A stretch of DNA of 9,442 nt, taken from contig MHYW01000097.1 in assembly GCA_001828545.1 (NCBI GenBank), forward strand, positions 1 to 9,442, written 5' to 3'. The position numbers and the translations under genes were made by a program. Origin of the DNA: Planctomycetes bacterium RIFCSPHIGHO2_12_FULL_52_36. GTDB lineage: Bacteria; Planctomycetota; Brocadiia; Brocadiales; Bathyanammoxibiaceae. Numbering within the stretch: position 1 is the stretch's first letter; every line of letters begins with the position of its first letter. The notes below the pieces were generated by a model, which was given only the letters and a program-made list of their open reading frames with translations, had not been told where the DNA came from and did not search any database. Positions 1 through 5,751 of the stretch are shown piece by piece.

Positions 1-71
1 CAAGGGTGCAGGACAAAGCCCTGTACCTGATTGGTACAGGGGGGAGGGTGATTAAGTTTAATGTCCCCTCT

Positions 72-163
72 AACACACCCCCTGCCCCCTCTTAAAAGAG
101 GGGAAAGAGGAGAGAAAGGGGTGTGTTCACCCCCACCCTTCCCTCCCCCATCAAGGGGGAGGG
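72..163. repeat. Pair of C-rich/G-rich palindromic repeats
   Basis: There are two adjacent stem-loops. The first is nested: outer arms AACACACCCC (72-81) and GGGGTGTGTT (118-127) enclose inner arms CCCCTCTT (86-93) and AAGAGGGG (96-103). The second has arms CCCTCCCCC (141-149) and GGGGGAGGG (155-163) around the loop ATCAA. Repeats of this look are common in the spacers of many uncultured bacterial genomes and behave as dispersed non-coding elements (general knowledge, not checked here). No T-run follows either stem, so they do not look like ordinary intrinsic terminators. Confidence 0.7.
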
Positions 164-202
164 GATTTTGGTTGCTACTTTCGCAGAGGTCTAGGACTGA
201 AA

Positions 203-254
203 AGACCATAGACTATGGACTAAAAAAAGTCTATAGTTTATAGTCTAAAGTCTT
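203..254. repeat. Heptamer-based hairpin with A6 loop
   Basis: Two 19-nt arms (203-221 and 228-246) surround a loop of six A (222-227). They pair over 16 of 19 positions, with two further G-U pairs and one mismatch in the + strand RNA. Each arm is built of 7-base units: AGACCAT, AGACTAT, GGACTAA on the left, and AGTCTAT, AGTTTAT, AGTCTAA, AGTCTTT on the right (the last at 249-255, overlapping the next palindrome by one base). The 7-base period and the inverted layout recur elsewhere in the window with unrelated heptamers. Confidence 0.8.
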
Positions 255-269
255 TCCGCCTCAGGCGGA
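255..269. repeat. TCCGCCTNAGGCGGA palindrome, copy 1
   Basis: TCCGCCTCAGGCGGA is a perfect 7-bp inverted repeat around one central base. It is the intergenic member of a family with further copies at 3212-3226, 6934-6948 and (one mismatch) 7050-7064. It directly follows the heptamer hairpin at 203-254. Confidence 0.8.
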
Positions 270-273
270 TAGT

Positions 274-335
274 ATTCTGAATTCTGGCTACTGTATTCTT
301 TATCCTTCCCCTGCCCCCTAGCCCCTGGTCCCTGA
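274..335. repeat. Two 7-base-period arrays
   Basis: Positions 274-301 divide cleanly into ATTCTGA, ATTCTGG, CTACTGT, ATTCTTT. Positions 308-335 divide into CCCCTGC, CCCCTAG, CCCCTGG, TCCCTGA. The first array has the same core (TCAGAAT on the other strand) as the array at the end of the fusion gene near 2396-2444. The second is unrelated in sequence but has the same period. Confidence 0.65.
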
Positions 336-343
336 TTTTGGGC

Positions 344-372
344 TTGACCGTCCAGTAGGAGTTTGCTATCTT
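344..372 (+). promoter_or_regulatory. Candidate sigma-70 promoter for the fusion gene
   Basis: TTGACC (344-349) and TATCTT (367-372) are separated by 17 bases, and a TG lies one base upstream of the -10 (extended -10). The predicted start near 379 would give a leader of about 55 bases. The ribosome binding site for the ATG at 435 is AGGAGTG (424-430), at good spacing. The -35 matches consensus at five of six bases and the -10 at four of six, so this is plausible but unproven. Confidence 0.5.
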
Positions 373-434
373 ACTGCCGCTTCACTCACAGGGCAGGCTT
401 GGATGGACAGATTTTCATTTTATAGGAGTGATTT

Positions 435-2423
435 ATGTTAAGTCTTGGCATTGATATTGGGTCTTTATCAACAGACGTAGTGTTGCTGAACGATAAGAGG
501 GAGATTGTGGCCTCTGAGGTAATAGCCACGGGGGCCAGTAGTAAGAAGGCCGCTGACAAGGCCTTTAAGAAGGTACTGGAGGTTGCCAGGCTTTCAGAGA
601 AGGATATTGACTACGTGGTGGCCACTGGTTACGGCCGCATCAGGGTGCCCTTCGCCCAGGAGGTAGTAACCGAGATAACCTGTCATGCCAAAGGGGCACA
701 TTACTTCTTCCCCAGGGTAAGGACCGTAATAGACATAGGCGGTCAGGACAGCAAGGTCATAAAGGTTGACCAGAGTGGCAACGTTATGGATTTTGTAATG
801 AACGACAAGTGCGCCGCCGGCACCGGTCGGTTCCTGGAGGTGATGGCCAGGACCCTTGAGATAGAGCTGGAGGAGATGGGGGCACTCTCTCTCCAGGGAG
901 GCGATAAGCTCTCCATAAGCAGTCTCTGTACGGTCTTCGCAGAGTCAGAGGTAGTCTCCCTCATAGGGGCAGACCACAAGAGGGAGGACATCTGCCGCGC
1001 CCTCCACATAGCAATAGCCAAGAGGATTGCCGCCCAGACCCGCCGTGTGGGCGTAGAGGAACAGGTGGTAATGAGCGGCGGGGTAGCCAAGAACGTGGGC
1101 ATGGTCAAGGAACTAGAAAGGCTGTTGAGTACGAGGCTCAGGATGTCCCCGGATCCCCAGATTGTCGGGGCGGTAGGGGCCGCCCTTATTGGGCTGGAAA
1201 GTGCTGGCAAAAGAAACAGCCCCTCAGTCCAGGTGAAATCCACCGTTGAAGAGAGGCCCGTGGAAGAGATTAAGGCCGATGCCTCGCTAGAGGAGAGCAA
1301 TCTCCCCAGGATGGGTTACCTGTGCACCTATACCCCTATAGAGGTCATCCGGGCGGCGGGGTTCCATCCCGTCAGGATAACCGGGGCAAAGAAGGCCGAA
1401 GGACTGGCCGAGGAGCACCTCTGCACCAATATCTGCCCTTACATAAAGGCCGCTATGGAGGAGAAACTCTCTGGCAGTCTGGAAGGGCTGGAAGGGATAG
1501 TGTTCATGAACTCCTGTGATGGGATGCGCAGGCTGTACGACGCCTGGAAGCGTCTGGATGGAGACAAGAAGTTCAATTACATCCTGGACCTGCCCAAGAC
1601 TAACGATGCGGCCGCCGTGAACTACTTCAGTCTCCTGATAAAGAACTTCAAGGAGAGGTTAGAGAAATACTGCAACCGCACGATTACCCAGGAAGAGCTC
1701 CACAAGAGCATCGCCCTCTATAATAAGGTCAGGGGGAAGGCCAAACTTTTCTTACAGAAACAATGGAATGGATACCTGAACCACTCGGGATACGAGGTCT
1801 TCTCTCTCATGAAGAGGGGGATTAATGCCGTCCCTGAGAAGTTCCACGATTATATTACCCTTCTGATGAAAGACGGTGAGGGTGACCCGGCGGGTCTGAC
1901 GAAAGATGGTAGGGGCGACCCGGCGGGTCGCCCCTACACAGAGGAGACCAAGGCACTGCCAAGACTCCTTATATGGGGGGGCATCCTGGAGAACGAGGAG
2001 ATAATAAAGACTATAGAAGAGGCGGGGGCCAGGGTAGTGGCGGACGACCTCTGCAGTGGCTCCAGATTCTACGAAGCCCTGGTAGAGGTACAGGACGACC
2101 CCTTTTTGGCCCTGGCAGTCCGATACCTTGGGAAGTCACCCTGCTCACGCATGGCCAACGTCTTTGACAGGATAAACAGAATCCTGTCCATAATAGAAAA
2201 ACGTTCCATACATGGGGCCATTTACCATACCCTGAAGTTCTGTGACCATTCTCTGTACGACTACCCCCTCTTTAAGAAGGAATTTGAGAAGAGGAACATC
2301 CCCCTGCTGCATCTCACCTGTGATTACACCCCCAGCGCCCACGGCCAGATACGCACCCGTGTAGAGGCATTCCTGGAGCAGTTGCAGAACGTGAACCAGA
2401 ATTCAGGACTCAGAATTCAATAG
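435..2423 (+). CDS. HgdC/BadF-type ATPase fused to HgdB-like 2-hydroxyacyl-CoA dehydratase / double-cubane-type Fe-S protein
   Basis: 662 residues in two modules. Residues 1-255 are an actin-fold ATPase activator of the BadF/BadG/BcrA/HgdC family: phosphate-1 motif GIDIGSLSTD (5-14), phosphate-2 motif DIGGQDSK (100-107), a glycine-rich motif near 214-218, and the two cysteines that ligate the activator's intersubunit 4Fe-4S cluster, C126 (NDKCAAGTGR) and C165 (SSLCTVFAES). After a charged linker (about 256-290), residues 291-650 match the HgdB/BcrC/BadD family (PF06050 type), with cysteines at 297, 330, 334, 361, 412, 540 (DDLCSGSR), 570 (SPCSRM), 603 (KFCD) and 629. In this superfamily the activator spends ATP to inject an electron into the Fe-S partner. 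With one HgdB-like chain rather than an alpha/beta pair, and many cysteines, a fused double-cubane cluster protein plus its reductase is as likely as a dehydratase. The substrate is unknown. The ATG at 435 is set by the AGGAGTG site 4 bases upstream. Residues 477-500 come from an inserted repeat, and the last nine residues come from a heptamer array. Confidence 0.88.
   Translation: MLSLGIDIGSLSTDVVLLNDKREIVASEVIATGASSKKAADKAFKKVLEVARLSEKDIDYVVATGYGRIRVPFAQEVVTEITCHAKGAHYFFPRVRTVIDIGGQDSKVIKVDQSGNVMDFVMNDKCAAGTGRFLEVMARTLEIELEEMGALSLQGGDKLSISSLCTVFAESEVVSLIGADHKREDICRALHIAIAKRIAAQTRRVGVEEQVVMSGGVAKNVGMVKELERLLSTRLRMSPDPQIVGAVGAALIGLESAGKRNSPSVQVKSTVEERPVEEIKADASLEESNLPRMGYLCTYTPIEVIRAAGFHPVRITGAKKAEGLAEEHLCTNICPYIKAAMEEKLSGSLEGLEGIVFMNSCDGMRRLYDAWKRLDGDKKFNYILDLPKTNDAAAVNYFSLLIKNFKERLEKYCNRTITQEELHKSIALYNKVRGKAKLFLQKQWNGYLNHSGYEVFSLMKRGINAVPEKFHDYITLLMKDGEGDPAGLTKDGRGDPAGRPYTEETKALPRLLIWGGILENEEIIKTIEEAGARVVADDLCSGSRFYEALVEVQDDPFLALAVRYLGKSPCSRMANVFDRINRILSIIEKRSIHGAIYHTLKFCDHSLYDYPLFKKEFEKRNIPLLHLTCDYTPSAHGQIRTRVEAFLEQLQNVNQNSGLRIQ
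1863..1937 (+). repeat. In-frame palindromic repeat with 33-base tandem duplication
   Basis: Two 33-base units (1863-1895 and 1896-1928) agree at 28 of 33 positions and encode LMKDGEGDPAG and LTKDGRGDPAG. Both contain the core GACCCGGCGGGT. The second is completed to a hairpin with 13-base arms GTAGGGGCGACCC (1909-1921) and GGGTCGCCCCTAC (1925-1937) around the loop GGC. The insertion keeps the frame and sits between the helical part and the next beta strand (RLLIWGG) of the HgdB-like module, in what should be a surface loop. It resembles in principle the Rickettsia palindromic elements that persist inside genes. Confidence 0.8.
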
Positions 2424-2481
2424 TCAGAATTCAGAATACAGTCTAGATTTTTCATTTATTCTGCATTCCGAATTCCGAATT
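2396..2481. repeat. Heptamer inverted pair between the convergent genes, possible bidirectional terminator
   Basis: Positions 2396-2444 fall into seven units on a 7-base period (CCAGAAT, TCAGGAC, TCAGAAT, TCAATAG, TCAGAAT, TCAGAAT, ACAGTCT). A complementary set lies at 2461-2481. GAATTCAGAATACAG (2427-2441) pairs with 2461-2475 over 15 positions around a 19-base loop. The pairing is complete with two G-U pairs in the minus-strand RNA and has two mismatches in the + strand RNA. The stem lies 4 bases after the fusion-gene stop and 4 bases after the rnfG stop. It could stop or stabilise both transcripts, but it is AT-rich and has no following T-run, so termination is an inference. Confidence 0.6.
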
Positions 2482-3106
2482 ACTTCACCGCCCCCTTTAT
2501 CCTTTTCACCCCATTCTCCACAGATGCCACCACTGCCTTGGTACTGATGGTAGCCCCGGTAATGGCCTGAATCTTCGTGGGGTCAGACTCTCTGACCACC
2601 GTTAGCTGATTAAGGGCCTTGTCTTTGAACTGTTCCTGGAACCAAGGGGTCAACGGCTCGGCCACAGCAGGAGTCCCACCGCCCATAAGGAGTTTCCAGA
2701 GGGTCTTGGTGGTCGCTATCTCCATGACCCTGGTACCGAGGCCAGGGGTCTCTCCCTGGGCCAGGACCTTGATGGCCATGACTTTTTGCATGTCAGGAGA
2801 CAGGCCCACCATGGTCTTTATGGTGCTGGAATAGCCCTGGGCCTGGCCGAGGGCGGCGTAACCTATAACCTTCTGGTCTTTGTCTAACCCCTTGTAGACC
2901 TTCTCCTCGGGGGCTGCCCCGGGGGGCGTAACCTCCTGGGGCTGTCCCTCCAGCCCTGGCAGGACGGTCAGCAGGGCCTCCATCCGCCCGGCCTCTTCCT
3001 TCTGTCTTATCTTCTCCTTCGTGGTGACGTAGGTGACCCCCACGCCCACTGCCGTAATTATGGAAATGATTCCGAGTACTACCGTGTACCGTAGTTTCTT
3101 TCCCAT
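2480..3106 (-). CDS. rnfG: Rnf complex subunit RnfG (FMN-binding electron transport protein)
   Basis: 208 residues, close to the family's usual length. One N-terminal membrane anchor (about 8-28) is followed by a soluble FMN-binding domain. Family landmarks are the conserved GETPGLGTRV (118-127) and the flavin-attachment region AITGATISTKAV (181-192). In RnfG and NqrC, ApbE links FMN through a phosphoester to the Thr of the GAT motif, here Thr186, placing the flavin outside the cytoplasmic membrane. The Asp that normally opens the motif (D-x-x-S/T-G-A-T) is Gln180 here, encoded by CAG. The start ATG has only a weak GGGAAG-like site upstream. It is the last gene of the minus-strand block: no rnfE, rnfA or rnfB follows, and a convergent gene ends 56 bases beyond it. 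Confidence 0.93.
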   Translation of the reverse strand: MGKKLRYTVVLGIISIITAVGVGVTYVTTKEKIRQKEEAGRMEALLTVLPGLEGQPQEVTPPGAAPEEKVYKGLDKDQKVIGYAALGQAQGYSSTIKTMVGLSPDMQKVMAIKVLAQGETPGLGTRVMEIATTKTLWKLLMGGGTPAVAEPLTPWFQEQFKDKALNQLTVVRESDPTKIQAITGATISTKAVVASVENGVKRIKGAVK

Positions 3107-3134
3107 TTTATTTCTTCCCGTTCATCTCTTATCA

Positions 3135-3191
3135 TTGCAGGCTGAGGCCTGCAACTACATTTGCCTGGAATAACGCAGGCTAAAGCCTGCG
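3135..3191. repeat. Two GCAGGC palindromic repeats between rnfD and rnfG
   Basis: Two similar hairpins lie in the 96-base spacer. One has arms TTGCAGGC (3135-3142) and GCCTGCAA (3147-3154). The other has arms CGCAGGCT (3174-3181) and AGCCTGCG (3184-3191). Each is followed by a CTAC ending (AACTAC, GCTAC). They look like two copies of one dispersed element about 39 bases apart. In the rnf mRNA they would form stems just before rnfG, and could affect mRNA processing or the amount of RnfG made relative to RnfD. Confidence 0.75.
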
Positions 3192-3202
3192 GCTACTCTA
3201 TT

Positions 3203-4228
3203 TTATTTCTTTCCGCCTGAGGCGGACCCCAGTAGTTTTGGTTGAGTGAATCTGTCAATGAGGGGAGTAGCCGTGTTCATGAGGAGGATGGAGTAACAAA
3301 CCCCCTCAGGATAGGCCGCATAAAATCTTATCAGGGTAGTCAGCACCCCACAGCCTATGCCGAAGATAAGGAGTCCCCTCCTGGTCAGGGGGGAGGTTAC
3401 CATGTCCGTGGCCATGAAGAAGGCCCCCAGCATAAGCCCCCCTGCCAGCAGATGGTAGATTGGGTCATTGGCCCAGGGGGCCTCTATCCGTGCGGGCAGG
3501 AGCTTTGCCAGGACGAGGACGGTCCCTATGTACCCCGCAGGCACCCGCCAATCCACGTACCCCCTGTAGATTAGATATGCCCCGCCCAACATCAGGGCGA
3601 TGGCAGAGGTCTCCCCGATACAGCCCGGGACCCTTCCTATCAAGAGGTCCACGTAGCTATAGGTCTTGCCGCCAAATTCCTTGAATAAGGGGCTGGCCTG
3701 TGTGATGGCGTCCATACCGGTAATATTTGACAGGATACCGCCGCCCTCTTTTATGATTCGCCAGTCGGAGTTGATGGAAGCCGGATAGGCCACCTGGAGG
3801 AAGGCCCTGGCTGCCAGGGCTGGGTTCCAGATGTTGTTACCCAGACCGCCAAAGGCGTGTTTTACTATGCCAATGGCAAATACGGCCCCTACCACGGGTA
3901 TGTACCAGGGCACACCGGGGGGTAGTACATAGGCCAGGAGAATCCCAGTAATTACGGCGCTACCGTCCTTAACGGAAACTGGCTGGCCGAGGAGATATTT
4001 TTGTATGACCGCCTCCGTCAAGACGGCGGCCAGCACGCTCAAGATGACGATGAAGAGGGCATAATAACCAAAAAAATACACACCCACCAAGCCCGCAGGC
4101 AACAAGGCACCCACTACCGTCCACATCACCCTGGGTATATCCTCCGGACCCCTAATATGAGGAGAGGTGGTAACCAGCAGTTCCCTTGTAGGAAGCCCGC
4201 CTGCCACCTTTTCTTGGGCATTGGACAT
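3203..4228 (-). CDS. rnfD: Rnf complex membrane subunit RnfD
   Basis: 341 residues and strongly hydrophobic, with membrane segments roughly at 36-72, 89-125, 205-222, 230-245, 258-275, 285-303 and 310-323. Family motifs include KHAFGGLGNNIWNPALAARA (123-142), GRVPGCIGETSA (198-209) and the C-terminal RFYAAYPEGVCYSILLMN (301-318). RnfD normally carries covalent FMN on a Thr in an S/T-G-A-T motif. The equivalent here reads DAITQAS (173-179), so the acceptor is Ser179 and the usual small residue before Ala is Gln. The start is well supported by AAAAGGAGA about 8 bases upstream. The last residues SASGGKK include the palindrome at 3212-3226, so the C-terminus appears to have been made by repeat insertion. 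It lies 119 bases after rnfC and 96 before rnfG. Confidence 0.93.
   Translation of the reverse strand: MSNAQEKVAGGLPTRELLVTTSPHIRGPEDIPRVMWTVVGALLPAGLVGVYFFGYYALFIVILSVLAAVLTEAVIQKYLLGQPVSVKDGSAVITGILLAYVLPPGVPWYIPVVGAVFAIGIVKHAFGGLGNNIWNPALAARAFLQVAYPASINSDWRIIKEGGGILSNITGMDAITQASPLFKEFGGKTYSYVDLLIGRVPGCIGETSAIALMLGGAYLIYRGYVDWRVPAGYIGTVLVLAKLLPARIEAPWANDPIYHLLAGGLMLGAFFMATDMVTSPLTRRGLLIFGIGCGVLTTLIRFYAAYPEGVCYSILLMNTATPLIDRFTQPKLLGSASGGKK
3212..3226. repeat. TCCGCCTNAGGCGGA palindrome, copy 2, inside the rnfD 3' end
   Basis: On the rnfD strand this is TCCGCCTCAGGCGGA, read as Ser-Ala-Ser-Gly-Gly (residues 335-339), two codons before the stop. It is identical to copy 1 at 255-269. Confidence 0.8.
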
Positions 4229-4271
4229 AAAAGTGATCTCCTTTTATTTGAGTAAACAGCAAACAGTAGAG

Positions 4272-4346
4272 AGTAGCTAGTAGCCAGTAGCTAGTAGCTA
4301 GTAGCTGGGAATAATGTTTTCCCCTGGCTACTGACTACTGTCTACT
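4272..4346. repeat. Five direct plus three inverted AGTAGCN heptamers between rnfC and rnfD
   Basis: Positions 4272-4306 are five uninterrupted units: AGTAGCT, AGTAGCC, AGTAGCT, AGTAGCT, AGTAGCT. After a 19-base AT-rich centre (4307-4325), positions 4326-4346 hold three units in the opposite orientation (AGTAGCC, AGTAGTC, AGTAGAC when read on the minus strand). The whole can fold into a long imperfect hairpin in the rnf transcript. It fills nearly all of the 119-base spacer and ends one base before the rnfC stop codon (4348-4350). Confidence 0.85.
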
Positions 4347-4347
4347 T

Positions 4348-5736
4348 CTATTTGGCCGCCGCCTGGGCCTTTTGTGCCTCTTTGGCCTTCTGGGCCTCCT
4401 GGGTCCTGGCCCTCTGCCTCCCAAGTTCATACTTGGCAGTCTTTATCAGATGCACAATCGGCCTGCGGGAGGTACAGACGTAGGTACAGCACCCGCACTC
4501 CTTGCACTCCATGAGGTTGAACTCCATGGCCTGCTGGAAGTGCTCGGACTCACAGAGGATACTCAGATAACTTGGGTTCAATCCATAAGGACAGGCCTCA
4601 ATGCACTTGCCGCATCGGATACAGGCGTGGGACTGCCACTCCCCTGCCCTGCCCATTACCAGTATTCCACCCGTACCTTTGATGGTAACGGCGTCAGTAA
4701 CGGCGGGTTGGGCAATGCCCATCATAGGCCCACCGTAGACGACCTTATTGGCCTCGGCCTTGAGGCCGGAGGCCTTAAGGAGTGGCTCAATGGGAGAACC
4801 TACCCTCACCAGCAAGTTAGCGGGCCTCTCCACACCGTCCCCGGTTATGGAGACCACCCTCTGGACGAGGGGCCTCTTGTGCTTCACCGCCTCATAGATG
4901 GCGTAGGTAGTGCTGACGTTATGGACCACCGCCCCTGCCTCTATGGGCAGCTGTGTGGGCTTAAACTCCCTGCCCAGGATGGCCTTTACTAGCTGGTGCT
5001 CAGCACCCTGGGGGTACTTTACCTCCAGTAGTTCTACCTTTATGTGGGCGTCATGCCCCACGAGGGCCTTTACCCTCTCATAGGCATCCATCTTGTTGGC
5101 CTCTATGCCAACGTAGCCATTTTTGCAGCCCAGGCACTTCATGACTATCCTCAGCCCCTCTATGACCTCCCTGGTCTTTTCCATGAGGAGACGATAATCG
5201 CAGGTAAGATAGGGTTCACACTCGGCACCGTTGAGGATTACGGCGTCCACCGTCTTATCCTTGGGAGGGCTGAGCTTCACGTGTGTGGGGAAGGTGGCGC
5301 CGCCAAGCCCCACCATCCCTGCCTCCCTGACTAAATTCCTTATGTCATCGGGGGTCATAGCCTCCACGTCCTGTGGCTCATCAAGTCCTGGTGCCCACAC
5401 GTCCTCCCCTTCCCTCTGGATGACCACCACCTGGGTCCTGGCACCGGAGACGGGGTGGGGTTTGAACGTGATATCCGTTACCTTGCCCGCTATTGAGGCA
5501 TGGACGTTGGCAGAGATAAGACCTGGCGCCTCACCTACCTTCTGCCCCTTCTTCACCACGTCGCCTTTAGCCACCACTACCTTGGCTGGTGCCCCGATAT
5601 GCTGACTCATGTATAAATAAGCCACCTCTGGTAATGGGGACTGGACTATCTCTATGTCTTTAGAAAGGGATTTTCCATCAAAGGGAGGATGTATCCCTCC
5701 CTTGAAGCTCTTAAGTCCTTTCATTTCTGTAGCCAT
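4348..5736 (-). CDS. rnfC: Rnf complex subunit RnfC (NADH/FMN-binding, two 4Fe-4S clusters)
   Basis: 462 residues. Order: N-terminal RnfC barrel-sandwich domain with FKGGIHPP (11-18); flavin/NADH-binding core with GLGGATFPTHVK (143-154) and NGAECEPYLT (169-178), as in complex I 51-kDa (NuoF) homologues; an SLBB-type region (about 290-345); then a dicluster ferredoxin domain with C372, C375, C378, C382 and C411, C414, C417, C421. The C-terminus after about 440 is a short Ala/Lys/Gln-rich helix with EAQKAKEAQKAQ repeats, well short of the long repeat tails of proteobacterial RnfC. RnfC is the peripheral cytoplasmic subunit that exchanges electrons with NAD(H). AGGAGAGG (5741-5748) sets the ATG. 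Only 15 bases separate it from the upstream aminotransferase stop, so the two genes are almost certainly co-transcribed. Confidence 0.95.
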   Translation of the reverse strand: MATEMKGLKSFKGGIHPPFDGKSLSKDIEIVQSPLPEVAYLYMSQHIGAPAKVVVAKGDVVKKGQKVGEAPGLISANVHASIAGKVTDITFKPHPVSGARTQVVVIQREGEDVWAPGLDEPQDVEAMTPDDIRNLVREAGMVGLGGATFPTHVKLSPPKDKTVDAVILNGAECEPYLTCDYRLLMEKTREVIEGLRIVMKCLGCKNGYVGIEANKMDAYERVKALVGHDAHIKVELLEVKYPQGAEHQLVKAILGREFKPTQLPIEAGAVVHNVSTTYAIYEAVKHKRPLVQRVVSITGDGVERPANLLVRVGSPIEPLLKASGLKAEANKVVYGGPMMGIAQPAVTDAVTIKGTGGILVMGRAGEWQSHACIRCGKCIEACPYGLNPSYLSILCESEHFQQAMEFNLMECKECGCCTYVCTSRRPIVHLIKTAKYELGRQRARTQEAQKAKEAQKAQAAAK

Positions 5737-5751
5737 AAGCCCTCTCCTGTC

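Larger units (their letters stand above)
1..434. other. Repeat-rich gene-free region upstream of the fusion gene
   Basis: No convincing gene is seen here. A short reading frame from the ATG at 61 is made almost entirely of C-rich and G-rich palindromes and is not credible. The region holds, in order: a 9-bp hairpin (CCCTGTACC at 19-27, GGTACAGGG at 33-41), two C-rich/G-rich palindromes (72-163), a heptamer hairpin (203-254), a TCCGCCTCAGGCGGA palindrome (255-269), two further heptamer arrays (274-301 and 308-335), then a candidate promoter (344-372) and a ribosome binding site before the ATG at 435. The first 55 bases are open in one frame to a TAA at 53-55 and might be the tail of a gene outside the window, but nothing supports this beyond the open frame. 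Confidence 0.7.

Noticed and set aside
2..55. Open frame ending in TAA at 53-55, possibly the tail of an upstream gene
   Set aside because: Seventeen codons are too few to judge, and the stretch contains a 9-bp hairpin; kept only as a note.
61..243. 60-residue reading frame starting in the C-rich repeat region
   Set aside because: It is made of palindromic and heptamer repeats, is Pro- and Gly-rich from base composition, and has no ribosome binding site or conserved look.
743..1300. 185-residue minus-strand reading frame inside the fusion gene
   Set aside because: It is antisense to clearly conserved HgdC motifs, is Ser/Thr/Leu-rich as expected for a reverse-frame shadow, and has no family features.
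2427..2475. Classical rho-independent terminator
   Set aside because: The stem is AT-rich and is not followed by a T-run on either strand, so it is listed as a repeat with possible terminator function only.
4272..4346. CRISPR array
   Set aside because: The units are only 7 bases with no spacers between them, and no cas genes are present.
4372..4992. 206-residue + strand reading frame opposite rnfC
   Set aside because: It lies wholly over the conserved ferredoxin and flavin regions of RnfC on the other strand and has no recognisable domain.
3203..5736. Na+-translocating NQR (nqrA/B/C) rather than Rnf
   Set aside because: The first subunit carries two 4Fe-4S cysteine sets and the NuoF-like GLGGATFPT motif, which define RnfC; NqrA lacks them.
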